This document shows positions 1 through 7,166 of a stretch of 41,066 nt of DNA, one piece after another. The DNA comes from a virus. Location of the stretch: positions 1-41,066 of IMG/VR virus record IMGVR_UViG_3300034682_000404, one strand, 5' to 3'. The notes beneath the pieces were generated by a model. The model was not told the DNA's origin. It was given only the letters and a program-made list of their open reading frames with translations, and ran no database searches. The translations under genes were made by a program, and so were the position numbers. Positions within the stretch are counted from its first letter, which is position 1. Every line of letters starts with the position of its first letter.

Positions 1-210
1 ATGAAACTGCATAAACTGTTTGTTGTTGAAGATTCAGCTATTCATGACTGGCTAATGGTGTCCAGTGGCGGTACTACTTTACCTCCATTACCAAGTGCTA
101 AAGACATAGTCTCGACTGCCACAAATGCTATGAGAATGTCCGAGTTGGTTATTTATGCTTTTTTTGTAAGTCTCTTGATTGCTGCTGTAGTGTGTGTCAA
201 CAGGAAATAA
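1..210 (+). CDS. Small single-pass membrane protein, unknown function
   Basis: A 69-residue protein whose C-terminal third (about residues 48-66, rich in I, V, A, L and F) is a clear transmembrane helix followed by a short basic tail. The N-terminal part is soluble and contains a G/P-rich stretch around residues 22-31. The window begins exactly on the ATG, so the upstream region and ribosome binding site cannot be seen and the true start could lie further left. It converges with the ParA gene across a shared terminator. I do not recognise the family. It could be host or phage, because the phage end is not visible. Confidence 0.4.
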   Translation: MKLHKLFVVEDSAIHDWLMVSSGGTTLPPLPSAKDIVSTATNAMRMSELVIYAFFVSLLIAAVVCVNRK

Positions 211-240
211 TCATCGATTGTAAATTTTATCAGTCATAAA

Positions 241-270
241 ACAAATGCCCCTCGGAGGGACATTTGTTTT
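241..270. terminator. Bidirectional Rho-independent terminator
   Basis: An inverted repeat at 241-267 pairs ACAAATG with CATTTGT, then continues after one mismatch through CCCT/AGGG around a CGG loop. It is followed on the + strand by a T run (267-271) and preceded by an A run (237-239), which gives a shorter U tract on the - strand. It sits between the convergent small gene at 1-210 and the ParA gene ending at 307, and should serve both. Confidence 0.8.
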
Positions 271-306
271 TAAATTCGTTTGTGTTTTGGGCCTCTATTT
301 AGTCAG

Positions 307-1371
307 TCAAAAATTATTGATCACATAATCAGCTAATCGATCATATTCTCTATCCATCCGACTCATAAGATCGATTTGGTTCTGTGCCCATTGGCCTCGA
401 ACAAGCATGTCTCTGGTTGGTTTTACGGTGTGTAGATATTTCAGTGGGACACCTTGGATAATGCTATCTGGGGCCATTACATTTAGATCTTCTATTTTTG
501 CAACTGGTAATGCCGTTACAAATGTAGGTACTGCTGTGTATGAGTGGATTTGACTAGTTAATGCAGGAATTAAGCTAGTAGAGACAGAGTGGTTTATTAT
601 ATTAAGGTGAGCTAAATCAGCTCCAACTTCTGTTGCAACGGATGCTCCAGGACGTTTTCTTGTGTCAAACCCGTTGAACATCCAACCAGCAAACTGTGGT
701 CTCCCTTTTGACTGAATTCGATTATCTGCGCCGTTATTTTGTATGTGTCTATATTTACCGCTTTCCCAATCCTGTATAAATCTTGGAAGCATTTCACCTA
801 TAAGGCCAATACAATAAGCCGAAAATAGGTCAGCTGTACACGGTACTATGAAGTAATCTGAGCAGTACAGCGCAGACCGCACTAATGAGTTGAAGGATGG
901 AGGTACATCTATTAATACATAGTCGTACTTAGTACCAGTCACTCGACTCGCTTCATCAGAAATAATAGATGGAAGCAAGAATCTATAAAGACCACCTCCA
1001 GCTACAACATCTGTACCAACATTAAGCAAATCAGACATATTGTTCAGCCAAAAATCACCGGCAATAACGTGCATGTTGCCTTTTGACGGCCTTATCTTGG
1101 GATGAAAGCAATTTAATACCGGTGGCATGTTCTGCATTAAAAACGGCTGGACAAAGGCTCTAATAGTTTTACCGAAAGGTGTACCTTGCGATTTTTGTAG
1201 CAACTCAGCGAAGACTGTATCTCCTAGTGCTGCAATCGATAAATTACATTGAGGATCGAAATCAATGAGTAAGACATTTTTTCCTTTCTCAGCTATTGAG
1301 GTTGCTAAGTTCCAAGTTGAAGTTGTTTTACCAACTCCACCTTTGTTGTTAAACAGAGTGATTGTAATCAT
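307..1371 (-). CDS. Orphan ParA/MinD-type P-loop ATPase
   Basis: A 354-residue protein with the deviant Walker A motif KGGVGKTT at residues 10-17, including the signature first lysine. The LIDFDPQ motif is at 35-41 and Walker B (YVLIDVPPS) at 151-159, all typical of the ParA family that forms ATP-dependent dimers on DNA. It is longer than plasmid ParA proteins of about 210-260 residues and has extra sequence after the core. No ParB lies beside it. The gene is set apart from the early operon by 121 bp with its own likely promoter, and it looks AT-richer than the genes to its right. It may be phage cargo, or host DNA just outside the left phage end. The ATPase call is firm; the role is not. Confidence 0.85.
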   Translation of the reverse strand: MITITLFNNKGGVGKTTSTWNLATSIAEKGKNVLLIDFDPQCNLSIAALGDTVFAELLQKSQGTPFGKTIRAFVQPFLMQNMPPVLNCFHPKIRPSKGNMHVIAGDFWLNNMSDLLNVGTDVVAGGGLYRFLLPSIISDEASRVTGTKYDYVLIDVPPSFNSLVRSALYCSDYFIVPCTADLFSAYCIGLIGEMLPRFIQDWESGKYRHIQNNGADNRIQSKGRPQFAGWMFNGFDTRKRPGASVATEVGADLAHLNIINHSVSTSLIPALTSQIHSYTAVPTFVTALPVAKIEDLNVMAPDSIIQGVPLKYLHTVKPTRDMLVRGQWAQNQIDLMSRMDREYDRLADYVINNF

Positions 1372-1439
1372 AGTAAGTCATCATCCTTGCTGTGTTTAAT
1401 ATTGGTAAATTAAACTCTACCTGTGCTTGGATATGAAAA

Positions 1440-1468
1440 TCTATAGTTTCAGTTAAATTAACTGATAA
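1440..1468 (-). promoter_or_regulatory. Candidate ParA promoter with a palindromic operator in the spacer
   Basis: Reading leftward, TTATCA (1463-1468) and TATAGA (1440-1445) are separated by 17 bp. Each matches the sigma-70 consensus at four of six positions. The spacer is almost filled by a perfect 17-bp palindrome, TCAGTTAAATTAACTGA, at 1449-1465 (8-bp arms around one central base). A dyad placed this way is what an autorepressed gene would show, and many ParA-type proteins or their partners autoregulate. The assignment is inference from position. Confidence 0.4.
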
Positions 1469-1492
1469 TTCAGCATGAGATTAATAGAATTT

Positions 1493-2185
1493 TTAGAACT
1501 CAGTATTTCTGCCAATCCGGCCTTGGCTTGCGCCAGTTACACCGGCATTCAGTTGAACATTGCGGCCCTGGGCTTTGCCGTCGTAGTAAGCCTCCTGGTC
1601 ACGTGCTTTTTCTTTGGATGCCCGGCCTTGAAGGTTGTTGAGTGTGCCGAAGGTACGTTCTTTGAATACGGCAATCAGCTGCTGCTCTTTTTCGTTGGGT
1701 ACCAGCCTGTGAAGCTTTGAGTGAACAGCCTGGATCCAGCCTTCAGAAAACAAATTCAGCCGGTTGGTCTTGGAGCTACGTTTCAGGCGCTTACTCAAAC
1801 CAGCTAAGTATTCAGCTCTGGCTCTTAACAGCAAACGACCAAGCACTGTGTAGCAGTAGGTACCAATTTCACAGCGGTCTGCAGGGCCAATAAACTGGAT
1901 TTTTGGGCCTCCCCACAACGTTGATGCCCGAACCGCAGACAGACCAAAAGCCGTAGTGATAGTGGCGATTAACTGCACGCTCCAGGCTGGTGGTTTACCT
2001 GCTGAATTCACATCATCAGCAGACTGCATAGCAATGTCGGAAAGCTCAACGTCTACCTGGTCTACCTGATGCTCCTGCATCAATTTCTGAGCCATGCGCA
2101 GCGCGTTAGCTGCTTCATGTTCATTGCTGCTGCTTGCAAGGTTCATCAGCTTTTTAATCTTGTCTAAAATACGTTTATCCATCAC
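1493..2185 (-). CDS. DUF2786-type phage early protein
   Basis: A 230-residue protein. Its N-terminus (residues 3-40, with MDKRILDKIKKLMNLASSSN, then an ALRMAQKLMQEH helix) has the pattern of the DUF2786 domain, common in Mu-like and other temperate phages. A second conserved part follows (about 60-170), with WSVQLIATIT and GRLLLRARAEYLAG. The C-terminus is polar and G/Q-rich. It is the last gene of the leftward operon and overlaps the gene before it by four bases (ATGA). Its biochemical function is not known. Confidence 0.75.
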   Translation of the reverse strand: MMDKRILDKIKKLMNLASSSNEHEAANALRMAQKLMQEHQVDQVDVELSDIAMQSADDVNSAGKPPAWSVQLIATITTAFGLSAVRASTLWGGPKIQFIGPADRCEIGTYCYTVLGRLLLRARAEYLAGLSKRLKRSSKTNRLNLFSEGWIQAVHSKLHRLVPNEKEQQLIAVFKERTFGTLNNLQGRASKEKARDQEAYYDGKAQGRNVQLNAGVTGASQGRIGRNTEF

Positions 2186-2388
2186 TCACCCCCGAATAGA
2201 AGTAAAAAAACGCTAGCAATAGCCAGCAGCATCAGCCCTATAAAGCCACGGAATATCAGGCGCTCAATAGTGGGTAGTAGCCTTTTGTCGTTGCTGATCC
2301 CCGAAAAAAAATACATCCATGCAGCTGCTGCAGAAGAAAGCAGCAGTACAGTCAAAGCGATGACCCAAAGAACAATTTCAGTTGTCAT
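2182..2388 (-). CDS. Small membrane protein with two predicted helices
   Basis: About 68 residues with two hydrophobic helices: roughly residues 4-26 (IVLWVIALTVLLLSSAAAAW) and 46-65 (GFIGLMLLAIASVFLLLFGG), joined by a basic loop. I place the start at ATG 2388 because GAGG lies six bases upstream; an in-frame GTG at 2400 would add four residues. It sits inside the early operon, overlapping the following gene by four bases. No family recognised. Confidence 0.6.
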   Translation of the reverse strand: MTTEIVLWVIALTVLLLSSAAAAWMYFFSGISNDKRLLPTIERLIFRGFIGLMLLAIASVFLLLFGGE

Positions 2389-2396
2389 AGCAAGCC

Positions 2397-2768
2397 TCAC
2401 AGCTCAATTAACGTAACAACCACACAGTTTTTAACCACCATTTTCAGGCCGTTAGCCATGCGGATATCACAGGTTTTCAGATGACGGATTTGGTCTACAC
2501 GACCATCCAGGATTTCCTTGCGGATCACGTTCAAATCGACGCCTTTCACGCGCTCTAAATAACGCAGCAAGGCATGTTCACTCACTACAGGTTCACCTGC
2601 AGGGCTATGGAACTGACCAATTTTCTGGTTTATTTCGGTCAGCTCAGCCTTGATGGCCTCGCTTTCGGCTGACACTTTGGCGCGGGCCGTGTGCAGTTCC
2701 ATCTGGCGGGTTTCCAGGGAACGCTTTTTCGTCTGCAGTTGCTTAAGTTGGTGGCTGTTTGTTGTCAT
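2397..2768 (-). CDS. Phage early protein with coiled-coil N-terminus, unknown function
   Basis: A 123-residue protein. Residues about 5-52 form a charged, heptad-like coiled coil. The rest (from SEHALLRYLERVKGVDL) is a small alpha/beta-looking domain ending in hydrophobic strands (LKMVVKNCVVVTLIEL). The start at ATG 2768 is chosen because AAGGA lies eight bases upstream and because the longer reading frame would run far into the Mor gene. Similar small proteins follow Mor/GemA in many transposable phages, but I know of no assigned function. Confidence 0.65.
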   Translation of the reverse strand: MTTNSHQLKQLQTKKRSLETRQMELHTARAKVSAESEAIKAELTEINQKIGQFHSPAGEPVVSEHALLRYLERVKGVDLNVIRKEILDGRVDQIRHLKTCDIRMANGLKMVVKNCVVVTLIEL

Positions 2769-2779
2769 TGGCGTCGTCC

Positions 2780-3145
2780 TTATTGCGGTTCCGGTTCGTC
2801 TGGAAATAATCCAGGCTGAATCGTTTTGCGGGTGGCTAGGGTGTACGCACGGATCACCTGGTAAACGTAGGCTTCTGAGCAATCGTATTTCTTTGCCAGC
2901 TCTGCGTGGTTACTGCCCCTGAAATCCTGAATAATGCCGTTTTGCCGGATGGCAACATCCATCTGCATTCCTTTAGGGATATAGATGTTTGAGCCGCCAT
3001 GGATTTGCCGGATACTATCGGTCAGCTTGTAGCCCAACGCCTCGGCATCACCTTCAGTCAGCTTCAGTTCTTGTCGCAGTAAATTTGCTGTATGTATGAT
3101 TAGATCAATCAGAAAGTCAGCACGTTTCTTTTCAGGTGTAGCCAT
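2780..3145 (-). CDS. mor: Mor-type transcription activator
   Basis: A 121-residue member of the Mor/C family of Mu-like phages. Members bind a dyad upstream of middle or late promoters as a dimer and recruit host RNA polymerase. Seen here are the dimerisation and linker segment with HGGSNIYIPKG (residues 49-59) and a C-terminal helix-turn-helix at about 77-101 (SNHAELAKKYDCSEAYVYQV). AGGAGG lies eight bases before the ATG. It is the only Mor/C homologue I see, so it probably does the job of both Mu Mor and C and switches on the rightward lysis and head genes. Its place late in the early operon fits a delayed switch. Confidence 0.85.
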   Translation of the reverse strand: MATPEKKRADFLIDLIIHTANLLRQELKLTEGDAEALGYKLTDSIRQIHGGSNIYIPKGMQMDVAIRQNGIIQDFRGSNHAELAKKYDCSEAYVYQVIRAYTLATRKTIQPGLFPDEPEPQ

Positions 3146-3148
3146 GGG

Positions 3149-3682
3149 TTATGCCTCCTGTTGTGCGGTTCGAAGCTCATACATTTTCAGTACGTCGCTA
3201 TAACTTTCTTTAAAATCCGGCCGCTTCATGGCTTCCAGCATCAAACGGCGATGCCAGCGCTTCAAGCGCTCAATCAGCTGATAAGTGAGGTCTGTCATCC
3301 ACTCCAGCTTTTCAATTGCCACACCGTTATTAAGACCAGCACTTTGGCGTACTGCCCATAGCTCAAGCGCCACATAGCCCGCGTTTTTTACAAAGCCCTG
3401 GGCGGCCATCAGCGTCCATATCTGCCCCAACTTTTTCAGTTCTTCGTTTTCAAATGGTTTCTTAGAACGGTTGTCTTTGGCTTTGGCCACAGGCTTAAAG
3501 CCCAGGTCGCGCATGCCATCCAAAACCCGCTCCATTTGCGTCGAGCTCATTTCCGTAGTGCTGCTTTTACCTGTCCAGGCAATCAGGTTCTGGCGGTAAA
3601 TGGCATCGTCCATGTGCAGCTGGCCTTTGGCGATGTGGATCAACTGTTTTAGCTGTGCTGATGTTCTAAAGGGCTTTTTCAT
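3149..3682 (-). CDS. gemA: GemA-type phage regulatory protein (Mu gp16 family)
   Basis: A 177-residue protein matching the GemA/DUF1018 family. The N-terminus KQLIHIAKGQLHMDDAIYRQ and the following TGKSSTTEMSSTQ region are diagnostic, as is the downstream LGQIWTLMA segment. In Mu, GemA (gp16) alters host gene expression and DNA topology during early growth. The gene overlaps the upstream winged-helix gene by 17 bases and is three bases from Mor, the usual gemA-mor order of Mu-like phages. Confidence 0.85.
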   Translation of the reverse strand: MKKPFRTSAQLKQLIHIAKGQLHMDDAIYRQNLIAWTGKSSTTEMSSTQMERVLDGMRDLGFKPVAKAKDNRSKKPFENEELKKLGQIWTLMAAQGFVKNAGYVALELWAVRQSAGLNNGVAIEKLEWMTDLTYQLIERLKRWHRRLMLEAMKRPDFKESYSDVLKMYELRTAQQEA

Positions 3683-4439
3683 GGGCGGAGTACTCCCTCA
3701 AAAAGCTGCACAATTCTGTTAGATGGGTTTTTACTTCAGAGCCAAACACGGAGGCTAATTCAGTCAGGATCCGCATTTTTATAGGCACGTCAGAAAGCAG
3801 TGGTAATTCCTGCTCTACGGGTACAAGCAATGCTGCAATAGCTTTAGCTTGCCTAACTGCTGGGTGGTTATCCAAATCGTTTTCGGACTGTTTTACATCT
3901 TTTGTTTCAGGAATTTCAGCAACAACCACAGGCGCTGTCTTTTGGCTTGGTAATTCCGAATGAGGATTTATTTTAAATGCGCCGCCAGGGTTCTTTATTT
4001 TGTCGAACACAAACGGCTTTAACTCAATGTCGGGGCAATGTTGCTGCATGCGCTCAGTGCCGATCAATGTGAGGTAGTAATAGCCTTGGTCGTTAGCTGA
4101 AAGGTAGGCACTATTTTTGAGAAAACGTATGACCGGCTTCGCGCGTTCTTCAGGCCATTCAAGTAAATCCCGAATGGTTTTTGGTAAACGGCTTTTTGGC
4201 TCGCTAGCCAATAGCTTTAAAACCGCTTGAGCATCAGCAGACAGAGGGGACTCTTCTTGGCTTTGCTGCAGTTTGTAGCCGACAGAGCATTTAGCTATTG
4301 AGTGAGTTGATTGCAGTTCACCCAAGGTTTTGAGCACAACGGTTTGTTGCAACCCGCTGATGTCAGATAATTCCTTAGATGTCAGTGGGTCTTCCTGGCC
4401 TTGTAAAATCCCTAAAATTACTTGTTGGTTTGAAGTCAT
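3666..4439 (-). CDS. Early protein with one or two winged-helix domains
   Basis: A 257-residue protein. Residues 3-57 look like a winged helix (a TSKELSDISGLQQTVVLKTLGEL recognition region followed by a wing), and residues about 68-130 look like a second (LPKTIRDLLEWPEERAKPVIRFL, then GYYYLTLIGTERM). A low-complexity linker (150-190) precedes a helical C-terminus. It is probably DNA-binding, but I do not recognise the family. There is no clear Shine-Dalgarno sequence. Instead a GC-rich hairpin ends about seven bases before the ATG, so translation may be coupled or controlled. Confidence 0.6.
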   Translation of the reverse strand: MTSNQQVILGILQGQEDPLTSKELSDISGLQQTVVLKTLGELQSTHSIAKCSVGYKLQQSQEESPLSADAQAVLKLLASEPKSRLPKTIRDLLEWPEERAKPVIRFLKNSAYLSANDQGYYYLTLIGTERMQQHCPDIELKPFVFDKIKNPGGAFKINPHSELPSQKTAPVVVAEIPETKDVKQSENDLDNHPAVRQAKAIAALLVPVEQELPLLSDVPIKMRILTELASVFGSEVKTHLTELCSFLREYSAHEKAL

Positions 4440-4446
4440 AAAGTTT

Positions 4447-4464
4447 CGGGGCCAGCTGGCCCCG
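4447..4464. other. Perfect GC-rich palindrome/hairpin upstream of the winged-helix gene
   Basis: CGGGGCCAGCTGGCCCCG is an 18-bp perfect palindrome that as RNA folds into a 7-bp all-GC stem with an AGCT loop. It lies in the 44-bp gap between the HU gene and the leftward winged-helix gene, right where the latter's ribosome binding site should be. No U run follows it on either strand, so it is not a standard terminator. Confidence 0.6.
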
Positions 4465-4483
4465 CCTCATTGTTAGGGTTGGA

Positions 4484-4759
4484 TTACTGGTTCACAGCGT
4501 CTTTCAGCGACTTACCGGCTTTAAAGCCAGGCACGTTACGCGCGGAAATTTCCATGCTTTCGCCTGTTTTCGGGTTACGGCCAGCACGTGCTGCTTTAGC
4601 CGTTACCGAAAACACGCCAAAGCCTACCAGCGTCACTGAATCACCATTGGCCAGAGCAGCTGTTATCGCTGACAGGCAGCTATTTAAAGCAACTTCAGCT
4701 TTGGCTTTACTCAGGTCAGCACCGGCAGCGATGGCGTCTACTAATTGCGATTTGTTCAT
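4484..4759 (-). CDS. HU-family DNA-bending protein
   Basis: A 91-residue, full-length HU/IHF-family protein. It starts [22 protein letters not shown], has the GFGVFSV turn at about 47-53 and the DNA-binding beta arm with [13 protein letters not shown] (59-71), and ends in the usual C-terminal helix ([12 protein letters not shown]). HU and IHF bend DNA within Mu transpososomes and at the Mu enhancer, so a phage-borne copy beside the transposition genes probably serves that step. AAGGA sits ahead of the ATG. Confidence 0.92.
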   Translation of the reverse strand: MNKSQLVDAIAAGADLSKAKAEVALNSCLSAITAALANGDSVTLVGFGVFSVTAKAARAGRNPKTGESMEISARNVPGFKAGKSLKDAVNQ

Positions 4760-4769
4760 AGCGTTTTCC

Positions 4770-4943
4770 TTAATGGATTGTTGGGGTTTTGTCGGCTGGG
4801 CGATTGCTCAGCACTGTTACTTCAACCAGCTTGATATCCGCAGCTGGGTAACGGTTTACGGCCTGGCCGTAAGCTTTCTTTGCCTGCTCGTCATCAGGCG
4901 TTTGCATATGCATGGCACCATTTACTAACACCTGATAAGCCAT
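4770..4943 (-). CDS. Small phage early protein, 57 residues
   Basis: An uninterrupted 57-residue reading frame starting [20 protein letters not shown] and ending in a P/T-rich tail. It fills the gap between the DUF3164 gene and HU exactly: its ATG is two bases after the DUF3164 stop with GAGGTG upstream, and it ends just before the HU ribosome binding site. The composition (alternating beta residues, then an A/K/Y helix) looks like a genuine small alpha/beta protein. No function can be assigned. Confidence 0.7.
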   Translation of the reverse strand: MAYQVLVNGAMHMQTPDDEQAKKAYGQAVNRYPAADIKLVEVTVLSNRPADKTPTIH

Positions 4944-4945
4944 GG

Positions 4946-5629
4946 TTAGTTCACCTCACTTTCTGTCTGAGCTTCCGCTTCAACGTCTGCCTTTTCGGCA
5001 GTCAGGATCAGGTCACTGAACCGAAGGCTCAGCAGTTGGTAAACGTCCTGGCTATTGCGTTGGTAAAAGTTGTAATAAACACAGCTGCCGTCAGCATCCA
5101 GCGCTTCACGCAGTGCCCGCTGAGCCTGTTTAAATAGGGGGTGTGAAATGTTGCTGTCCAGTAAGTCCAGCAGCTTGCTGGTACTCAGCACATCGTTGCG
5201 GCCTGGCTTCAATGCGTTGTTAATAAACTCCTTCGCATCCACATCAGCAGACTGAGACGCCACTATGTCGCGGTACTGCGCAAACAACTGGCGCGCAGCT
5301 TCAATCCGGGCGTTTGGTTTTATGGTGTCGTGAACGCGACGACTGATCCGGAACGAACGGTCAAAGCTGTAGAAATCCAGGTTGCCTTTAATTTTCGCCA
5401 GCTTTTTAACTCCATACTCAGCAACCAGTTTTTCTACAAAGCTTTCGCACTCTTTAATCAGCTTCGTTTTCAAATCCACCATAGCGGTATTGATTGCAAT
5501 GGCCTGCGCCATAAAGTTGCAAACCAGTGCGTCCTCTTCCAACAGCTGCGGGTTAATTTTGCTTACCTGAACCAAACGGCCTTCGCCGTCCATTTTCCAG
5601 CCTTCGGGCACTACAATTTTGTCAGTCAT
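4946..5629 (-). CDS. DUF3164-type phage protein
   Basis: A 227-residue protein whose N-terminus (IVVPEGWKMDGEGRLV) and following K/E-rich helical region match the DUF3164 family of Mu-like phages, usually found a few genes after MuB as here. A central segment (RSFRISRRVHDTIKPNARIE, about 92-111) is strongly conserved in style. It is probably an early cytoplasmic protein acting on DNA, but the role is not established. The C-terminus is acidic. Confidence 0.8.
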   Translation of the reverse strand: MTDKIVVPEGWKMDGEGRLVQVSKINPQLLEEDALVCNFMAQAIAINTAMVDLKTKLIKECESFVEKLVAEYGVKKLAKIKGNLDFYSFDRSFRISRRVHDTIKPNARIEAARQLFAQYRDIVASQSADVDAKEFINNALKPGRNDVLSTSKLLDLLDSNISHPLFKQAQRALREALDADGSCVYYNFYQRNSQDVYQLLSLRFSDLILTAEKADVEAEAQTESEVN

Positions 5630-5634
5630 AATGG

Positions 5635-5877
5635 TTACTCTTCAGAAATCAGGAGGGTGTTTACCTCCTGTGGGTTCAATGGTTTCATGGCGTTTAACAG
5701 CCACACGTCACGGATCACATCTAAATCTTGCTGGCTAAATTCAGCCGTCTTATCAGTGGTGGCCACCTCCAGCCCCATATCGCCATGGCGCGGTGCCATG
5801 GCTACAATCACGCCGTGGTGAGGGTGAACATCCCGAAACACCATCAGCACCAGGTCAGAAAACTTCACCGTTCTCAT
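5635..5877 (-). CDS. Small phage early protein, 80 residues
   Basis: An 80-residue protein that begins inside the stop codon of the MuB-like gene (ATGA overlap), so it is translationally coupled to it. The N-terminal half is beta-like (KFSDLVLMVFRDVHPHHGVI); the C-terminal half is helical and acidic (SQQDLDVIRDVWLLNAMKPL). No family recognised. Position and coupling make it a real gene of the early operon. Confidence 0.6.
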   Translation of the reverse strand: MRTVKFSDLVLMVFRDVHPHHGVIVAMAPRHGDMGLEVATTDKTAEFSQQDLDVIRDVWLLNAMKPLNPQEVNTLLISEE

Positions 5878-7154
5878 GCTTTCACCTTCAGCTGCTTCAC
5901 CAGCTCACCGCTTATTTTGCTTTCGCCCAAACGTGCAGCCAGGTTCATGGCATTTTTCATCAAGGTGTTCACATTCAGCGGGTAGCTCATATCCACTATT
6001 TCGTCGGCTTTGCCTGTGTTGGCACCAAAGCGGCGTGCACCTCTCAGCACATCCTGCATAGCGTCATAAGCGTCATCAGTAAGCAGATCGCTGGGTACCT
6101 TGTTGACAGAGTTCAGCTTCAGGCTCACATAGTTCTGCAGCTCTTTGCCCAGCGGTTGGATCACCACCTGAGTGGCGCGGTAGGTAAACTCACGGATAAA
6201 GTGGTTTTTAAGTTTTTTCTCCATTTCGTTCTGGCCAATCAAAATGATGCCAATGAACTTGGTAAAGCCGTCAGCCAGCTCCCAAATGCGTTTTAACTGC
6301 TTAATCACGTCATCGGTCAGGTCATGCGCCTCATCAATCACCAGCACATGGCGGTTGCCAGCTTTGTAGCTTTGTGTCAGAACATCCCGAATAATCGAGT
6401 CGCGGTGCTCAGAGCTTTTTGGCTTAATGTTCACCTGCAGCTCACGCATAATGCTTTCCGAAATGGTGTTGGCTCCAATTTCACGGCGGTCAATACGTGC
6501 GGGTTCAATGATCCGAATGTTCGGATATTCAGCGTTCACCTTTTCATTGAACACGCGACGCACTGTGGTTTTGCCAGCTCCACACTCGGCATATACACAC
6601 AACATGCTGCCCATGCGGGCCGCTTGGATCATGTGCTCTACGGCATAGCGGTGGCTGCCACTCATATACACCTGGTCCATACTGTAAATTTCGTTCTCAA
6701 ACGGGTCCTGGAAGAACCCAAAGTGCTCTTTGGCTTGTTGGCTTAACATTTCTGGCTCCGGTAATGGGTTAATCAAACGTCCGTTCAGGTCTTCCTCAAA
6801 CTGCTCCTGGTAACTGCGGGCCTTGTACAGCGCACGCCATTTAGCGCCTGCAGTAATTGGCCTTTCATTTGGGTCACGTATAAAAATCAGGTGGGCCTGG
6901 CTTTCAGCCACCAGGCCGTTTTCAACGGCAAAGCGGGTAAGGGCGGCGTGAATTTCTTCCTGTTTTTTCTTCGGCCAGTCGCCATGCTTAATAATCAGGT
7001 TCAGCGTTGCCGCACTGATATCTAAGTCACAGTGATCACGCACCCATTCCACGACACTGGCTTGGCTCAGCCCTTTATTGGCCAGCATCCGTCCAAGGCG
7101 AATTTTCCAATCCCGCTGTATCACCACTTGTTTGTGCTCGTTTGGTTTAGCCAT
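5874..7154 (-). CDS. MuB/TnsC-like transposition ATPase
   Basis: A 426-residue AAA+ ATPase. An N-terminal helix-turn-helix (about 18-65, with GLSQASVVEWVRDHCDLDIS) precedes Walker A ECGAGKTT at 190-197, Walker B VLVIDEAHD at 270-278 and a sensor-like IGIILIGQNE at 301-310. This is the MuB plan: an ATP-dependent DNA-binding protein that selects target DNA, delivers it to the transposase and protects phage DNA from self-insertion. The protein is longer than Mu B (312 residues) and closer in length to BcepMu-type relatives. It lies directly downstream of the transposase in the same operon. Confidence 0.9.
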   Translation of the reverse strand: MAKPNEHKQVVIQRDWKIRLGRMLANKGLSQASVVEWVRDHCDLDISAATLNLIIKHGDWPKKKQEEIHAALTRFAVENGLVAESQAHLIFIRDPNERPITAGAKWRALYKARSYQEQFEEDLNGRLINPLPEPEMLSQQAKEHFGFFQDPFENEIYSMDQVYMSGSHRYAVEHMIQAARMGSMLCVYAECGAGKTTVRRVFNEKVNAEYPNIRIIEPARIDRREIGANTISESIMRELQVNIKPKSSEHRDSIIRDVLTQSYKAGNRHVLVIDEAHDLTDDVIKQLKRIWELADGFTKFIGIILIGQNEMEKKLKNHFIREFTYRATQVVIQPLGKELQNYVSLKLNSVNKVPSDLLTDDAYDAMQDVLRGARRFGANTGKADEIVDMSYPLNVNTLMKNAMNLAARLGESKISGELVKQLKVKA

Positions 7155-7166
7155 GGTCAGTACTCC

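Noticed and set aside
4447-4464. Reading the GC-rich hairpin as a Rho-independent terminator
   Set aside because: No U run follows on either strand, and genes downstream belong to the same operon.
4470-4928. A rightward frame of 152 codons over HU
   Set aside because: It is the antisense shadow of HU and of the 57-residue gene, both of which have ribosome binding sites and fit the operon.
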